Source: Deltaproteobacteria bacterium (GTDB taxonomy: Bacteria; Acidobacteriota; Thermoanaerobaculia; Multivoradales; JAHZIX01). From it: 64,000 nt of DNA. Both the position numbers and the translations under genes were made by a program. Below are positions 41,259 to 51,400 of this stretch, one piece after another (positions within the stretch are counted from its first letter, which is position 1; the number at the start of each line of letters is the position of its first letter). Below the pieces are notes generated by a model that was given only the letters and a program-made list of their open reading frames with translations, was not told the origin of the DNA and did not search any database. Location of the stretch: assembly GCA_022601195.1 (NCBI GenBank), contig JAHZIX010000010.1, forward strand, positions 1 through 64,000. The letters run 5' to 3'.

Positions 41259-44200
41259 ATGCGTAGTTCTTTACAGTGGCCAAGATTCTGTTCCCTCTTT
41301 CTCATTTTAGTGTTCCTGCAAGGCGGCTGCCGGGATAGCGAGCGTAGCCGAGAGAATCCTCAAGGTACCACCGAGCCCTGCCCCCTGGGAGCCTTCAAGG
41401 CTGTCGAGCCAATCGTCTCTACCGTCATCAATGAGCGAGAGCTATCGGAAGCTCTGAGCCCCTCTGCTAGAGAGCTCGGCCAAGGGGAAACGCACCGAAT
41501 CATCGTCGATCTGGAGCTGGAACACGCAGTTCAGCTCCGAGTCGAGCAAGAGGGAGCCGACGTGGCCTTGGTGCTTCGCGGCCCCGGAGGCGAGGTACGG
41601 TTATCGATGGATCGTCCAACCGGTGGTCGCGGTTTTGAAGAGATCACTATTTGGGCTCAAACCGCCGGAAGATACGCAGTCGACATCGTTAATCTCAATT
41701 CTCCGGGGCGCTACCGGCTCGCCAGCCTTTCCGGACCCCGACCAGCCCTCGACGCAGATCGGTGGAAGGCTCGAGCAGAAAAGAGCTTCATGGCCGGACG
41801 TCGGGCCGAGAAGCTGCCGGGAGTCGCCTGTGGCGAAAGGGCCCTATCTTCCTACGAGAAAGCCCTTGAGGCCTGGAGCGAAGCTTCGGATTACCGTGGA
41901 GTCGCCGTCTCCAAGGCGCGTCAGGGGGAAGTGCTCTTCCACCTAGGTCATCGCGATGAAGCTAGGGAAATCTTGGTATCTGCCCTCTCCGGATTGGAGG
42001 AAGCAACAGAGCTAGGTCGGGCTTCGGAGGTTCACAACCTCCTCGGTGTCCTCGCCGCGGGGCAGGGTGAGCTGGACGAAGCGAATCGTCACTACCAAAG
42101 AGCGGACTACTTGGGGGAGCTCTCCGGCAATGAGGAGGCCCGGGTTCACGCTCTGGGGAATTTCGCAATGCTCTCCTTCTACCGGGGGGATGCAGATCGT
42201 GCTGTGGAGTCTCTCAAGAAGCAACGGCACAGGTGGAAGGAACTTGGTAGGCCGGAAGAAGAGATTGCCTCGCTCAATCGCCTGGGCGAGGTATACCTGA
42301 AAGCCGGGGAGAGGGCCATCGCCTCTAGCTACCTCCGGGAAGCTCTGGAGCTAGCCCGGAGCCGAGGCGCACGAATGGGCGAAGCCGGAGCTCTGGCTCG
42401 GTTGGGAAAGGCGGAGTTGGAGGTAGGAGACAAGACGGCGGCCCGCGATTTGATGGAGCAGGCTCGCGACCTCTACGCCGGCCGGGCAGGGACGGCGTTC
42501 GAGCTTGCTAGCGTACTCAACGACCTTGGAAGGGTCGAGCTGAACTCGCGCAACTTCCGGAATGCGGAAGAGAATTTCCTCCAGGCGGAAGAACTCTACC
42601 GCGGGCTCGACCCACCAGCCCTCCAAGATGCCGCCATTGCCTCAATGCACCGCGCTTGGACTTTGGAAGGCGCAGGCAGGCAGAAGATGGCCCTGGATCT
42701 CTATCGCCAGGCTTTGGACGATTTTTCTACTGTCGATGACCGGGATGGAGAGGCCTCTGCCAGCTATGGCATGGCCGTGACGCTGTTGTCCCTGGATCTC
42801 TTGCCGGAAGCTCTCCTCTCCATAAACCACGCGATCCGCTGGGTCGAACATCGCCGGAACCGATTCACCAACTGGCGGAGGCAGAGCTTCTACCTTGCCA
42901 GCAAGCACCGCTACTTCTCTCTGAAGGTAGAGATTCTCATGCGGCTGCACGAAGAGGACCCGAGTGCCGGCCATGACGTGAATGCCTTACTGGCGAGTGA
43001 GGCAGGGCGAGCTCGGGCACTCCTCGATCTGTTGCTCCAGGGGCGGGAGCTCGTCTTGCCAAAGACGGATCCGGAGCTTCTTACTCGCAGGGCCCAGGCC
43101 TGGAGTCGAGCGCGGCAGTTTGGCGCAATTCTCGAGGAAGGACTCCAGGGTCGAAGATCTAGTGCAGAGAAGCCCGGAGAGCTGCAACGACGGCTTCAAG
43201 AGGTTTTGGCAGAGCTCGACGGACTGGAGACTCAGCTACGTCAGGCGGATCCCCACTACGCCTTTTTGACCATGCCCGATCGTTTGAGCCTGGCGGAGTT
43301 CCAACAGGTCCATGTCGATCCAGGCACCCGCCTTCTCATCTATTCCTTGGGCGAAGAGCACAGCTGGAGTTGGCTCATCGAGAGAGAGCGGGTCCAGTCT
43401 TTTCTACTTCCAGGCCAAGCCGAGCTGGAGGGCCGCGCCAGGCGGATCCACGAAACCATGAGTTCCGGCCGCAACCGGCGGGGTCCGGATGCGGCAGGTG
43501 ACGACCTCAGAGAGTTGGGACACAGCCTCCTTCTGCCCTTGATGGAGGTGGAGCCAGGGGGACACATCGTGTTTGTGCCCGACGGCGCTTTGCACTACGT
43601 ACCCTTCGGGGCTCTTTCCCTACCCGTCGGGAGCGGGGTGAAAACTAGGCTTGGAGGCCCCCTCATCTCTCACTTCGACGTCTCCATCCTTCCGTCTCTG
43701 GCCTCTTTGGCGGAGATCCGAAAGTTCAGCCAAGGCCGGCCCAAGCCCCCAAAATCGCTAGCGCTCTTTGGCGACCCGATCTACAGCCTGAAGGATGAAC
43801 GAGTCATTCGGCGGAAACCAGGAGGGAACCATCTTCCAAAGGTGAGAGAGCCGCAACAACGGGCCCCAGTAGCGGTAGCGAGCTTCAAGGACGTTCCGGT
43901 CAGGTCTGAGACGAGAACCGGAGATCTGATCGGTGCTCCAGAGCTCTCCGGCTTCTCGAGGCTTCCCCATGCGGCGGACGAGGTAGAAACCATCCTGCGC
44001 CTGCTACCGGAATCTGACAGTTTCGCTGCAGTGGGTTTCGAGGCCACGCTCTCAGCCTTCCAGAGAGTGAACTTTGGCCGGTACCGCTGGCTGCACCTCG
44101 CCGGCCACGGAGTTCTCGATGAGAAGAATCCCCGACTCTCCGGACTGGTGCTTTCGCAGCGCGAACCTTCCGGTCAGCCCATCGCCGGAATCCTGCGCCT

Positions 44201-44531
44201 CCAGGAAATCTACGCCTTGCACCTCCCCGTAGAGCTGGTCGTCCTGAGTGCCTGTAGTACCGGGCTTGGCGAAGAGATTCGCGGAGAAGGGCTGGTGGGT
44301 CTGACTCATGGGTTCTTTTACGCCGGAGCGCAGCGAGTTGTGGTGAGTCTCTGGGATGTGCAGGACCATGCTACGGCTGAGCTGATGAAGAGCTTCTACC
44401 GGTCGATGATTGAGGACGGTCTGGTTCCCTCAGCCGCCTTGGCTGCCGCCCAGAACGACATCCGTAGTCGACCCGGTTGGCAGTCTCCCTACTTTTGGGC
44501 AGGGTTTGTACTCCAAGGAGATTGGCGCTAA
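41259..44531 (+). CDS. CHAT-domain peptidase with TPR repeats, predicted lipoprotein
   Basis: CHAT domains are caspase-like (clan CD) cysteine peptidases. The 1090-aa protein begins with a signal segment ending in LQGGC (Cys24), suggesting lipid anchoring outside the cytoplasm. A beta-rich region (about 50-165) resembles bacterial pre-peptidase-type domains, and TPR repeats follow (about 175-600; for example YLKAGERAIASSYLREALEL). The C-terminal CHAT domain has catalytic His950 in LAGHG and Cys999 in LSACSTG. From the family, TPRs select partners and CHAT cleaves them. The start lacks a clear ribosome-binding site. It follows the anti-sigma-like gene by 16 bases. Confidence 0.86.
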   Translation: MRSSLQWPRFCSLFLILVFLQGGCRDSERSRENPQGTTEPCPLGAFKAVEPIVSTVINERELSEALSPSARELGQGETHRIIVDLELEHAVQLRVEQEGADVALVLRGPGGEVRLSMDRPTGGRGFEEITIWAQTAGRYAVDIVNLNSPGRYRLASLSGPRPALDADRWKARAEKSFMAGRRAEKLPGVACGERALSSYEKALEAWSEASDYRGVAVSKARQGEVLFHLGHRDEAREILVSALSGLEEATELGRASEVHNLLGVLAAGQGELDEANRHYQRADYLGELSGNEEARVHALGNFAMLSFYRGDADRAVESLKKQRHRWKELGRPEEEIASLNRLGEVYLKAGERAIASSYLREALELARSRGARMGEAGALARLGKAELEVGDKTAARDLMEQARDLYAGRAGTAFELASVLNDLGRVELNSRNFRNAEENFLQAEELYRGLDPPALQDAAIASMHRAWTLEGAGRQKMALDLYRQALDDFSTVDDRDGEASASYGMAVTLLSLDLLPEALLSINHAIRWVEHRRNRFTNWRRQSFYLASKHRYFSLKVEILMRLHEEDPSAGHDVNALLASEAGRARALLDLLLQGRELVLPKTDPELLTRRAQAWSRARQFGAILEEGLQGRRSSAEKPGELQRRLQEVLAELDGLETQLRQADPHYAFLTMPDRLSLAEFQQVHVDPGTRLLIYSLGEEHSWSWLIERERVQSFLLPGQAELEGRARRIHETMSSGRNRRGPDAAGDDLRELGHSLLLPLMEVEPGGHIVFVPDGALHYVPFGALSLPVGSGVKTRLGGPLISHFDVSILPSLASLAEIRKFSQGRPKPPKSLALFGDPIYSLKDERVIRRKPGGNHLPKVREPQQRAPVAVASFKDVPVRSETRTGDLIGAPELSGFSRLPHAADEVETILRLLPESDSFAAVGFEATLSAFQRVNFGRYRWLHLAGHGVLDEKNPRLSGLVLSQREPSGQPIAGILRLQEIYALHLPVELVVLSACSTGLGEEIRGEGLVGLTHGFFYAGAQRVVVSLWDVQDHATAELMKSFYRSMIEDGLVPSAALAAAQNDIRSRPGWQSPYFWAGFVLQGDWR

Positions 44532-44672
44532 TTCTGAGTTTTTTTCTCTGCATCTCACCCTCAAGAGCCTGAATGGGGGTCTATATCTAAAGAAACCGAC
44601 ATGGATAGCGGCTAGTGGAATCTCTCGAATATTTTGGGAGGCCTTGGCCAGAGAACTGCGAGAGGAGAAATC

Positions 44673-44882
44673 ATGAGCGATCCGTTAGACCATCGAAACG
44701 CAACAGGGATCAGCGTTACTGAGGAAGGAATGGGGACCAGACCTGACACTTCTTCGGACAAGAACGTTCGACTGCCGGAGGAGGGGAAGCCCTTCGATGC
44801 TCCAACAGGAGGAGCAGGAGACCCGGGCGGGGGAGCCGACCCCGATTTTCCGATCCCCGGCCGCGGCCCCCAAAAGGGCTGA
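44673..44882 (+). CDS. Small Gly/Pro-rich protein in the protease gene run
   Basis: The function is not recognised. The ATG at 44673 has AGAGGAGAAA 4-6 bases upstream, a strong ribosome-binding site, and the stop is 3 bases before the next start codon, so translation is well supported. The 69-aa product is hydrophilic, has no cysteine and no membrane segment, and its C-terminal half is Gly/Pro/Asp-rich (GGAGDPGGGADPDFPIPGRG), which suggests disorder. It could be a substrate, inhibitor or adaptor of the peptidases around it; this is inference from position only. Confidence 0.6.
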   Translation: MSDPLDHRNATGISVTEEGMGTRPDTSSDKNVRLPEEGKPFDAPTGGAGDPGGGADPDFPIPGRGPQKG

Positions 44883-44885
44883 GCG

Positions 44886-46346
44886 GTGACGTCCACCTCC
44901 CTGAGCAAGGGCTCGGCCCCGATACCTCGTGAGTCCGGATTTGATCTGGAAGAGGAGGCACTCTCCCCCCCCATCCTAGCCTTCAACGGCGTCCATGGCG
45001 CGACTGGCCGCTATGCTCTCGAGGGGGTCACCCTGGAGACGCTTCTGGAAAGCTTCAAAGGGAGGTCGGGGCGCAGAAGGAGCGGCGGGCGCGGAGTCGC
45101 TCACGGGGTGGATCCCAACGATCTTTCCTCGGCGGGGTGGGCGGTCGTCTTTCCGCTCGACGGCGATCCGGCGGTACGGAACGCCGTCGAGCCACTTCTG
45201 CGGCACCGGGCTCGGCAGGTAGATAACGAGCGGCGGTTTCGAATCTTCGAGGGAGAGGATGGTCTCCTCCCCGGAGAATCGAAAGGCGAGTTCCTGGCCC
45301 GGCACGGGGCCGGTCCGGGAGCCGTGGAGCCCGAGACGGTCCCCTACTACCTGTTGTTGGTTGGCGGTCCCGAGGAGGTCCCGTGGGAATTCCAGTACCA
45401 ACTCGATTCCCAGTATGCCGTCGGACGTCTCGCCTTCGACAGCCCCTGGGACTATGAAGCCTACGCCGAGTCGCAGGTTGCGGTGGAGACCGGCATCCCC
45501 TGCCGCGGCCGAAAAGCCGCTTTCCTAGCCCCCTGCAACCCCGACGACCGAGCAACAGAGCTCTCCAACCAGTGGCTCGTGTCCCCCCTTCAGGAGACCC
45601 TGGCTGGGACGGAGTCTTGGCAGATAGAGGCGCGGCTGGGGGCCGAGGCGGACAAGGTCGCCTACGGCAGGTATTTCGGTGGAGATGCCACTCCGGCCTT
45701 GCTCTTCACCGCCGGCCACGGGCTCTGCTACGGCTCGGGAGATCCCCTTCAACGCTCCTTCCAGGGTGCCTTGCTCTGTCAGGATTGGCCCGGCCCTAAG
45801 GCCTGGCGACAGGCCATTCCCGAGGAGCACTTCTTCGCATGTAGCGACGTGGCTTCTCGGGCGGATGTGAGAGGCCTCATAGCCTTCTTTTTCGCCTGCT
45901 ATGGAGCAGGTACACCGAGATTCGACGATTTTGACCGCACCGTTCGGCGGCGTAGATCTGTAATTGCTCCGAAAGCCATGGTCTCGCGCCTGGCCCAACG
46001 GCTCCTGGCTCACCCCGCCGGGAGTGCCTCAGCGGTAATCGGCCACGTAGAGAGAGCCTGGTCATACTCCTTTCTGTGGCGCTCACGGGCCCATGTGGGA
46101 GTTTTCGAGAGCACACTCAAGGGGCTCCTGAACGGCTGGACCGTCGGTATGGCTATGGAGTATTTCTCATATCGCTTAGCGGACTTGGGGTCCGAGCTCC
46201 TGCACGCCCTTGAAAACCCTGAGTCAGAAACCCAACGAATGGAGATCCTGCAGCTATGGGCTGCCCATCACGATGCCCGGAATTACGTCGTCCTAGGAGA
46301 TCCTGCAGTCCGCCTGGCGGTAAGAGAGAGTCCTACCGATGGCTAG
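44886..46346 (+). CDS. C25-like (gingipain-type) cysteine peptidase
   Basis: A GTG start at 44886 follows the 69-aa gene by 3 bases. The 486-aa protein has no signal peptide. A clan CD core is visible: a strand plus His278 in LLFTAGHGLCYGSG and Cys338 in IAFFFACYGAGTP, the same order and spacing as in gingipain-like C25 peptidases. Further conserved-looking pieces are YYLLLVGGPEEVPWEFQYQL and NYVVLGDPAVRL, the latter near the end as in C25 domains. Assignment to C25 rather than CHAT is by these motifs and moderately sure. Its stop overlaps the caspase start by 8 bases, so the two are co-translated. Confidence 0.7.
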   Translation: MTSTSLSKGSAPIPRESGFDLEEEALSPPILAFNGVHGATGRYALEGVTLETLLESFKGRSGRRRSGGRGVAHGVDPNDLSSAGWAVVFPLDGDPAVRNAVEPLLRHRARQVDNERRFRIFEGEDGLLPGESKGEFLARHGAGPGAVEPETVPYYLLLVGGPEEVPWEFQYQLDSQYAVGRLAFDSPWDYEAYAESQVAVETGIPCRGRKAAFLAPCNPDDRATELSNQWLVSPLQETLAGTESWQIEARLGAEADKVAYGRYFGGDATPALLFTAGHGLCYGSGDPLQRSFQGALLCQDWPGPKAWRQAIPEEHFFACSDVASRADVRGLIAFFFACYGAGTPRFDDFDRTVRRRRSVIAPKAMVSRLAQRLLAHPAGSASAVIGHVERAWSYSFLWRSRAHVGVFESTLKGLLNGWTVGMAMEYFSYRLADLGSELLHALENPESETQRMEILQLWAAHHDARNYVVLGDPAVRLAVRESPTDG

Positions 46347-48483
46347 AACGGAACAGGAGTCCTCTATCGCCCCACCTCTACGAGCACTCCTCGTGGGCAT
46401 TGATCACTACCCCGCGAAAAGCGGAAAGGCAGCCGGCTACGCCAGTTTGGAGGGAGCTGTCCATGATGTCGAGCGAATGGGCGACTACCTGGAACGAGTC
46501 TTGGAGATTCCACAAGACCGAGTCGTTCGCCTAACGAACTCCTTAGCGACGGTTGACGCTGAGCTCGAGGCTTTTCACAGCAATCGCGCGCCTACCTATG
46601 CTCAGTTAGTCTGCTGCTTCCGAGATCTTTACGAGGCTTCTGAGCCCGGTGAGCATGTTTTGATTCACTTTTCCGGCCACGGGAGTCGGGTGCCGACCAT
46701 CTTTCCGGAGGTCAAAGGCAAGAAGGGTTTCGATGAATGTCTCGTGCCAGAGGACATCAGCGACCCGGAGGTGCCCTATCTGCGAGATCTCGAGATCGAT
46801 GCCTACCTGGCGCGTATGGAAGAGAAGGAGGTCTTCGTCACGCTAGTACTCGATTGCTGCCATAGTGCCGGCGCTACTCGGTCCCACCGCCGTGTACGCG
46901 GTGGGACCGCCCTGACAAAGATCGGGAGCTCACGACACACCGGCCTCGCGACGAAGCGGGAAATCCTCGCCCTGGCTCACAGCAGGGAAGAGCAACTTCG
47001 CTCGGCGAAACTGGCACAGACCCGCATTCAGGCCCCCAAAGGGCACGTGTTGTTGGCGGCCTGTCAGATCGACGAGCTTGCGATAGAGGACCTCCTGGAT
47101 GGCTCCCGGTCGAACGGTCTGCTCACCCATTTTCTGCTCGAGGCTCTAGTCGAAATGGGCGAGGAGGCTACCTATCGTCAGCTCCATCGGCGAATCGCCA
47201 CCAAGATCGGAGCGCGGTATCTAGCGCAGAGACCCCGAGCGGAGGGAGAACTAGACCGACCTATCCTTGGACGTAGGTCCTTGCCAAGCTGTTGGGGAGT
47301 GGACGTCGCCGAGATTCTAGGTTGGCCTTCGGAAAGGATCCGTTTGGCGGCAGGCGAAATCCATGGAGTAAGGCCAGGAGCTACTTTCGATGTCTACGCC
47401 CTTGGCTCGACTCCACAGATGGACCGGTCCCACCGCCTCACCACGGTCAAGGTTGAGAAGACAAACGGTCTTTCGTCCTGGGCTTCGATTCTCGAGCAAC
47501 ATCAACCGAAACGGTCGCCTTGCCTTGGGGACCAAGCTCTACTGACAGATCCGGGGCCCGATGGAGCCCGTTGCCGCGTGGCTGCTTCGGAAGAGATCCG
47601 TGGGATGGAGGAGTTCGTCAGCTTGAACCATGGCGGAGAGCGTCTACTTCGATGGTCGGCAGATGGTGAGCCTCCGCATTTCGTCCTTTCTGTAGAGGAG
47701 GGCGGTTACACAGTTTGCGATAGGGCTGGGGTCTCCATAGAGGGCCTGGGAGAGCGCCTTGAAATCCAGGATCCCGACGGGCCCGAGGAGGTCTTGCGGC
47801 GTTTGAGGCACCTCTCCAGATTTTGGGGTCTGCGCAGCCTAGAGAATCCTGACCCGAGATCTGAGCTTTCGACAAATCTTCACCTGACTCTGGAACATCT
47901 CGAGTCTTCCTCAACGTCGCGGGAAGGATGGAAAGAACCCTGGGAAATCCCCTGCGGTTCACTCGTCCGTTTGATCGTGTCCAATGGTCTGGGACGATCT
48001 GTGGGTTTTGTGGTGATGAATCTTCAGCCGGATTGGGGTATCTCTCAGGTCTTCCCAGGGTCAGGGAGTGATGGATACGAACAACTGGCGGCCGGCGAGA
48101 GGCGAGAAATCGATCTTCGAGTGTACCTACCGGAAGGTTGGGCTCGAGGGACGGATGTCCTGAAAGTGCTAGCTGCTACCGAGCCTTTCCGGGCTGGGCC
48201 CTTGTGTCAATCCTCACTGGGAGTTTCCCAGGAGTCCTCGGTTCGTCGGTGCTCTCCCTCCGGAGTACACCCAGAAAACTTGGATTCCCTCCCCACAGCG
48301 CTTCGCCGTCTCGCCGCCGACCCCGAGAGATCTTCCAGGCCGTTTCGCCCCTCGGCAGCGTCTAAGAATGAGCGCTCTTTACTTCGTCCTAATCGATCTT
48401 CTTTTGGGGAGTCCCAGGATTGGGGATGCGCTCAGGTGGAATTTTCGGTCTCGGCTGCTGGGCCCGAGAATAAAGCCCTTTAG
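46339..48483 (+). CDS. Caspase-family (C14, metacaspase-like) peptidase
   Basis: The N-terminal 280 residues form a caspase-like domain: ALLVGIDHYP, catalytic His114 in HFSGHGSR and catalytic Cys174 in LDCCHSAG. Metacaspases cleave after Arg or Lys; the substrate here is unknown. The region from about residue 300 is unrecognised, mixed alpha/beta, with a beta-rich segment (RLIVSNGLGRSVGFVVMNLQ) resembling domains found after bacterial caspases. At 714 aa it is longer than simple metacaspases. There is no signal peptide, so it acts in the cytoplasm. It overlaps the C25-like gene and is followed by a CHAT gene 15 bases later. Confidence 0.85.
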   Translation: MARTEQESSIAPPLRALLVGIDHYPAKSGKAAGYASLEGAVHDVERMGDYLERVLEIPQDRVVRLTNSLATVDAELEAFHSNRAPTYAQLVCCFRDLYEASEPGEHVLIHFSGHGSRVPTIFPEVKGKKGFDECLVPEDISDPEVPYLRDLEIDAYLARMEEKEVFVTLVLDCCHSAGATRSHRRVRGGTALTKIGSSRHTGLATKREILALAHSREEQLRSAKLAQTRIQAPKGHVLLAACQIDELAIEDLLDGSRSNGLLTHFLLEALVEMGEEATYRQLHRRIATKIGARYLAQRPRAEGELDRPILGRRSLPSCWGVDVAEILGWPSERIRLAAGEIHGVRPGATFDVYALGSTPQMDRSHRLTTVKVEKTNGLSSWASILEQHQPKRSPCLGDQALLTDPGPDGARCRVAASEEIRGMEEFVSLNHGGERLLRWSADGEPPHFVLSVEEGGYTVCDRAGVSIEGLGERLEIQDPDGPEEVLRRLRHLSRFWGLRSLENPDPRSELSTNLHLTLEHLESSSTSREGWKEPWEIPCGSLVRLIVSNGLGRSVGFVVMNLQPDWGISQVFPGSGSDGYEQLAAGERREIDLRVYLPEGWARGTDVLKVLAATEPFRAGPLCQSSLGVSQESSVRRCSPSGVHPENLDSLPTALRRLAADPERSSRPFRPSAASKNERSLLRPNRSSFGESQDWGCAQVEFSVSAAGPENKAL

Positions 48484-48498
48484 TCTCCAATCTCAAGT

Positions 48499-51400
48499 AT
48501 GAAATACGAAGACTTCGTACTCCAACTAGAGCGTCACGATAACTCTCGTTTTCAAGCTCGAGTGCTTCAATCTCCCGCTGGAGAGGGTTCGGCTGTCTTC
48601 GATTTAGACCTTTCAGAATTCACCGACAGCAACCTCCTTTTGATGGAGCAGGAACCCACTCGAAAAGGAACCCCAGCGCTGCTCGAGGAGCCAGTTCTGC
48701 AAAGGCATGTCGAAGCTGTGCTTCCATCAACGGCCTCCCGCCGGAGCCCGGAGGAAGTTGGGGCGAACCTCTTCGAAGCCGCCGTCGTGGGGCAGGTTCG
48801 GAGTCTTCTGGACCAAAGTCTAGGAGGCCTGCGAAAATCTGCTGACGGCGGTCTGCGAATCAAGCTGAAGATTGATCCCTCGGACCGAACCCTCGCTGCC
48901 CTCGGTGCTCTTCCCTGGGAGCTTCTCCGGCGCCAAGAAACTGACGATTTCCTTTGCCTCCAACGTCAAAGCCCCGTGGTGCGATATCTGGATGTTCCCA
49001 GGCCCGTGGAACGCCGCCCTTTGCCTCGGCCGACAAAGGTTCTGGTCGCCATCTCCAGTCCCTCGGATCTCCCTCCTCTCAAGCTCTTGACGGAGGAGCG
49101 GAGTCTGCGTCGGCTTCGAGGGCGGCAAGCCAACGTCAAGTTCCAGGTTATCGAAAAGGCTACGGCGGCATCGATTCGCTCAGCCTTGGTAGAGGGAGGC
49201 TTCCACGCTCTTCATTTCATGGGGCATGGCGACTTCGATCCGGCCTCAGGGGAAGGGGTACTCTACTTCGAGAACGAGTCAGGAAGAGCTGAACCCACTT
49301 CCGGTAGGGCCCTAGCGACCAAGCTCAAGGACTTTCCAGACCTCCGAATGGTCGTACTGAATGCTTGCAATACTGCGCGTCACTCCCAGAGAAGAGGTCA
49401 GAGCCCGTTTTCCGGTGTTGCTACAGCTCTGGTTTTGGGCGGCTTGCCGGCGGTGGTCGCCATGCAGGCACCTATCGCTGACGACGCGGCAATACATTTC
49501 AGTCAAAAGCTGTACCAGCGGCTTGCCGCCGGAGATGCTCTCGATCTCGCGTTGACTGAGGCTCGACAAGCGCTTCATTCATTGCGGCCAAGTTCCGCCG
49601 AATGGGCTGTTCCTGTGCTTTACCTCCGAGTTCCCGATGGGAACCTGTTCGACAGTGAAGATTCGTCGAGAAGAGGTGCACGATGGCGCCGCAGGGGCCA
49701 GATCGCGACCCTGGCGACAATTCTCACACTCGGCACCGTGGGGTTGAGTCCCAGCCTTCGCTCAGCAGCATTCCAGGCGTTCCTCCCGGGCCCCAGCTTC
49801 GAGCAACGCGGCGAGGTTCTGCTTCTGGATCTAGGCCAAGGGTTTGCCTCCGCAATTGGATCGTTCAAGGGAAAGATTGCTCGGGTCGAGTTGATGAAAG
49901 ACGGCCGGATGCGATTTTTCTTCGAGTTCGAGAACGAAGCTGACCATGAGACGGACCTATCCTTCGATTTAGGCCGTACATACGCTGCAGACGAGTATGG
50001 GAACCGCTATGGAGTTCTTGACTATGGCGATCAGAAGGGTAGCAAGGAAAACGACTCCGCGGCCGTAGCGGCCCATGGGAAGGTGACGAAGTGGTTGGAG
50101 TTTCCAGGCCCCCTTGACCAAGCCCACCTGCTAAAGGTCGGTTTGGTAAGCCAGCAGAAAGATGTAACCTTTCCTTTGCTTCCAGTAAAGCTCCCGCAGT
50201 ACCCCGCCGACTACTCAAGAGTGACACCGGAGCCGGAAATCCTTCCAGAGTCTCATTCCTTAGAAGTTCCGCAGCAGGAGTTGAATAGCGATATCGATGG
50301 TTTTCTCGGTCGGGTCCAAGCGATCCGCCTTCTCCCCGCGGGGCGGATGCGATGGCAAATTTCCTTCTTTAACGGCTCCGATGCAGACCACTCTCTAAGC
50401 TTCCACTACGACCGCATGTATATCGCCGACGAGTTTGGCAATCGGTACCCTGTCGTTGGTTCCAATACAGGTGCTTTCGCTGGAAGCAAGACGAATGCAT
50501 ACAGCAGCTTGGTTCAGCGAGAAGTCCGCCTGGATGCCTGGTTTGAATTTCCAGCGCCAGTGGCAGGGGCCAAGTCGTTCCGCCTGGTAATGGCTGGGGA
50601 CGGTGATGTGGGGCCCCGTTTTGACGACTACCAAGTCCAGCTCCCGGACGTCCCGGATAGCTTCTCCATCGAGCCTCTCGACAAGGACCTGGCTAACGGT
50701 GCCCAAAGGCTTCGCCTGGAACAACAATTCACTTCAACTCTCAATGGTCTCACCGGTACCGTAGAGGGCATCGACTGGCTCGAGAACGGTTCCATGAGGT
50801 GGAGGTTGAGTTTCTTTAATCGTTCAGCTCGAGACCTTGAATTGGCACTTGATCTGAAGAGTTCCTTCCTCCAGGACGATCTTGGCCGGAGGTTGCAAGT
50901 GAGGCGTGGCAGCACTGGTCGGGGTAAGTCCAAAGGGGATGCTGAGAGAGTCCAACGGGGGGTCAGGACGAGCCGATGGCTCGAGTTCCCCGCGCCTCAT
51001 CCCGGATCGAGAACCTTTATTGTGGCACTGTCGATGAAGGCCGACATCGAAGTGTCTTTCCCTCCCTTCAATGTTGGTCCTATTGCCGTGAAGAACCCAC
51101 AGAAGAAGGTGGAGAGAGTCCCTGAGAAGCCAGCGCCATCAGCTTCCAGCGCTCCGCCAAATCCTGGGGTCCGAACGAAGGAAGTCCCGGTGGTCCGATG
51201 GTCTATCGAGGAGGGGGAGGTAGCTCTGCGGAGTACCCTTCCAGACCTGGAAGGAAAAATTTCAGGCTTTCTGAGCCTAGGAGACGGTCGGTTACGGGTC
51301 GAGGGAGAATTCCAAAATGTAGGATCTGTTCCCCTTTCATTTCGTTTCCAGCCAGGAGACTCCTCCCTCTCGGCTGGGGACGGGACGCGCTACCGGATAC

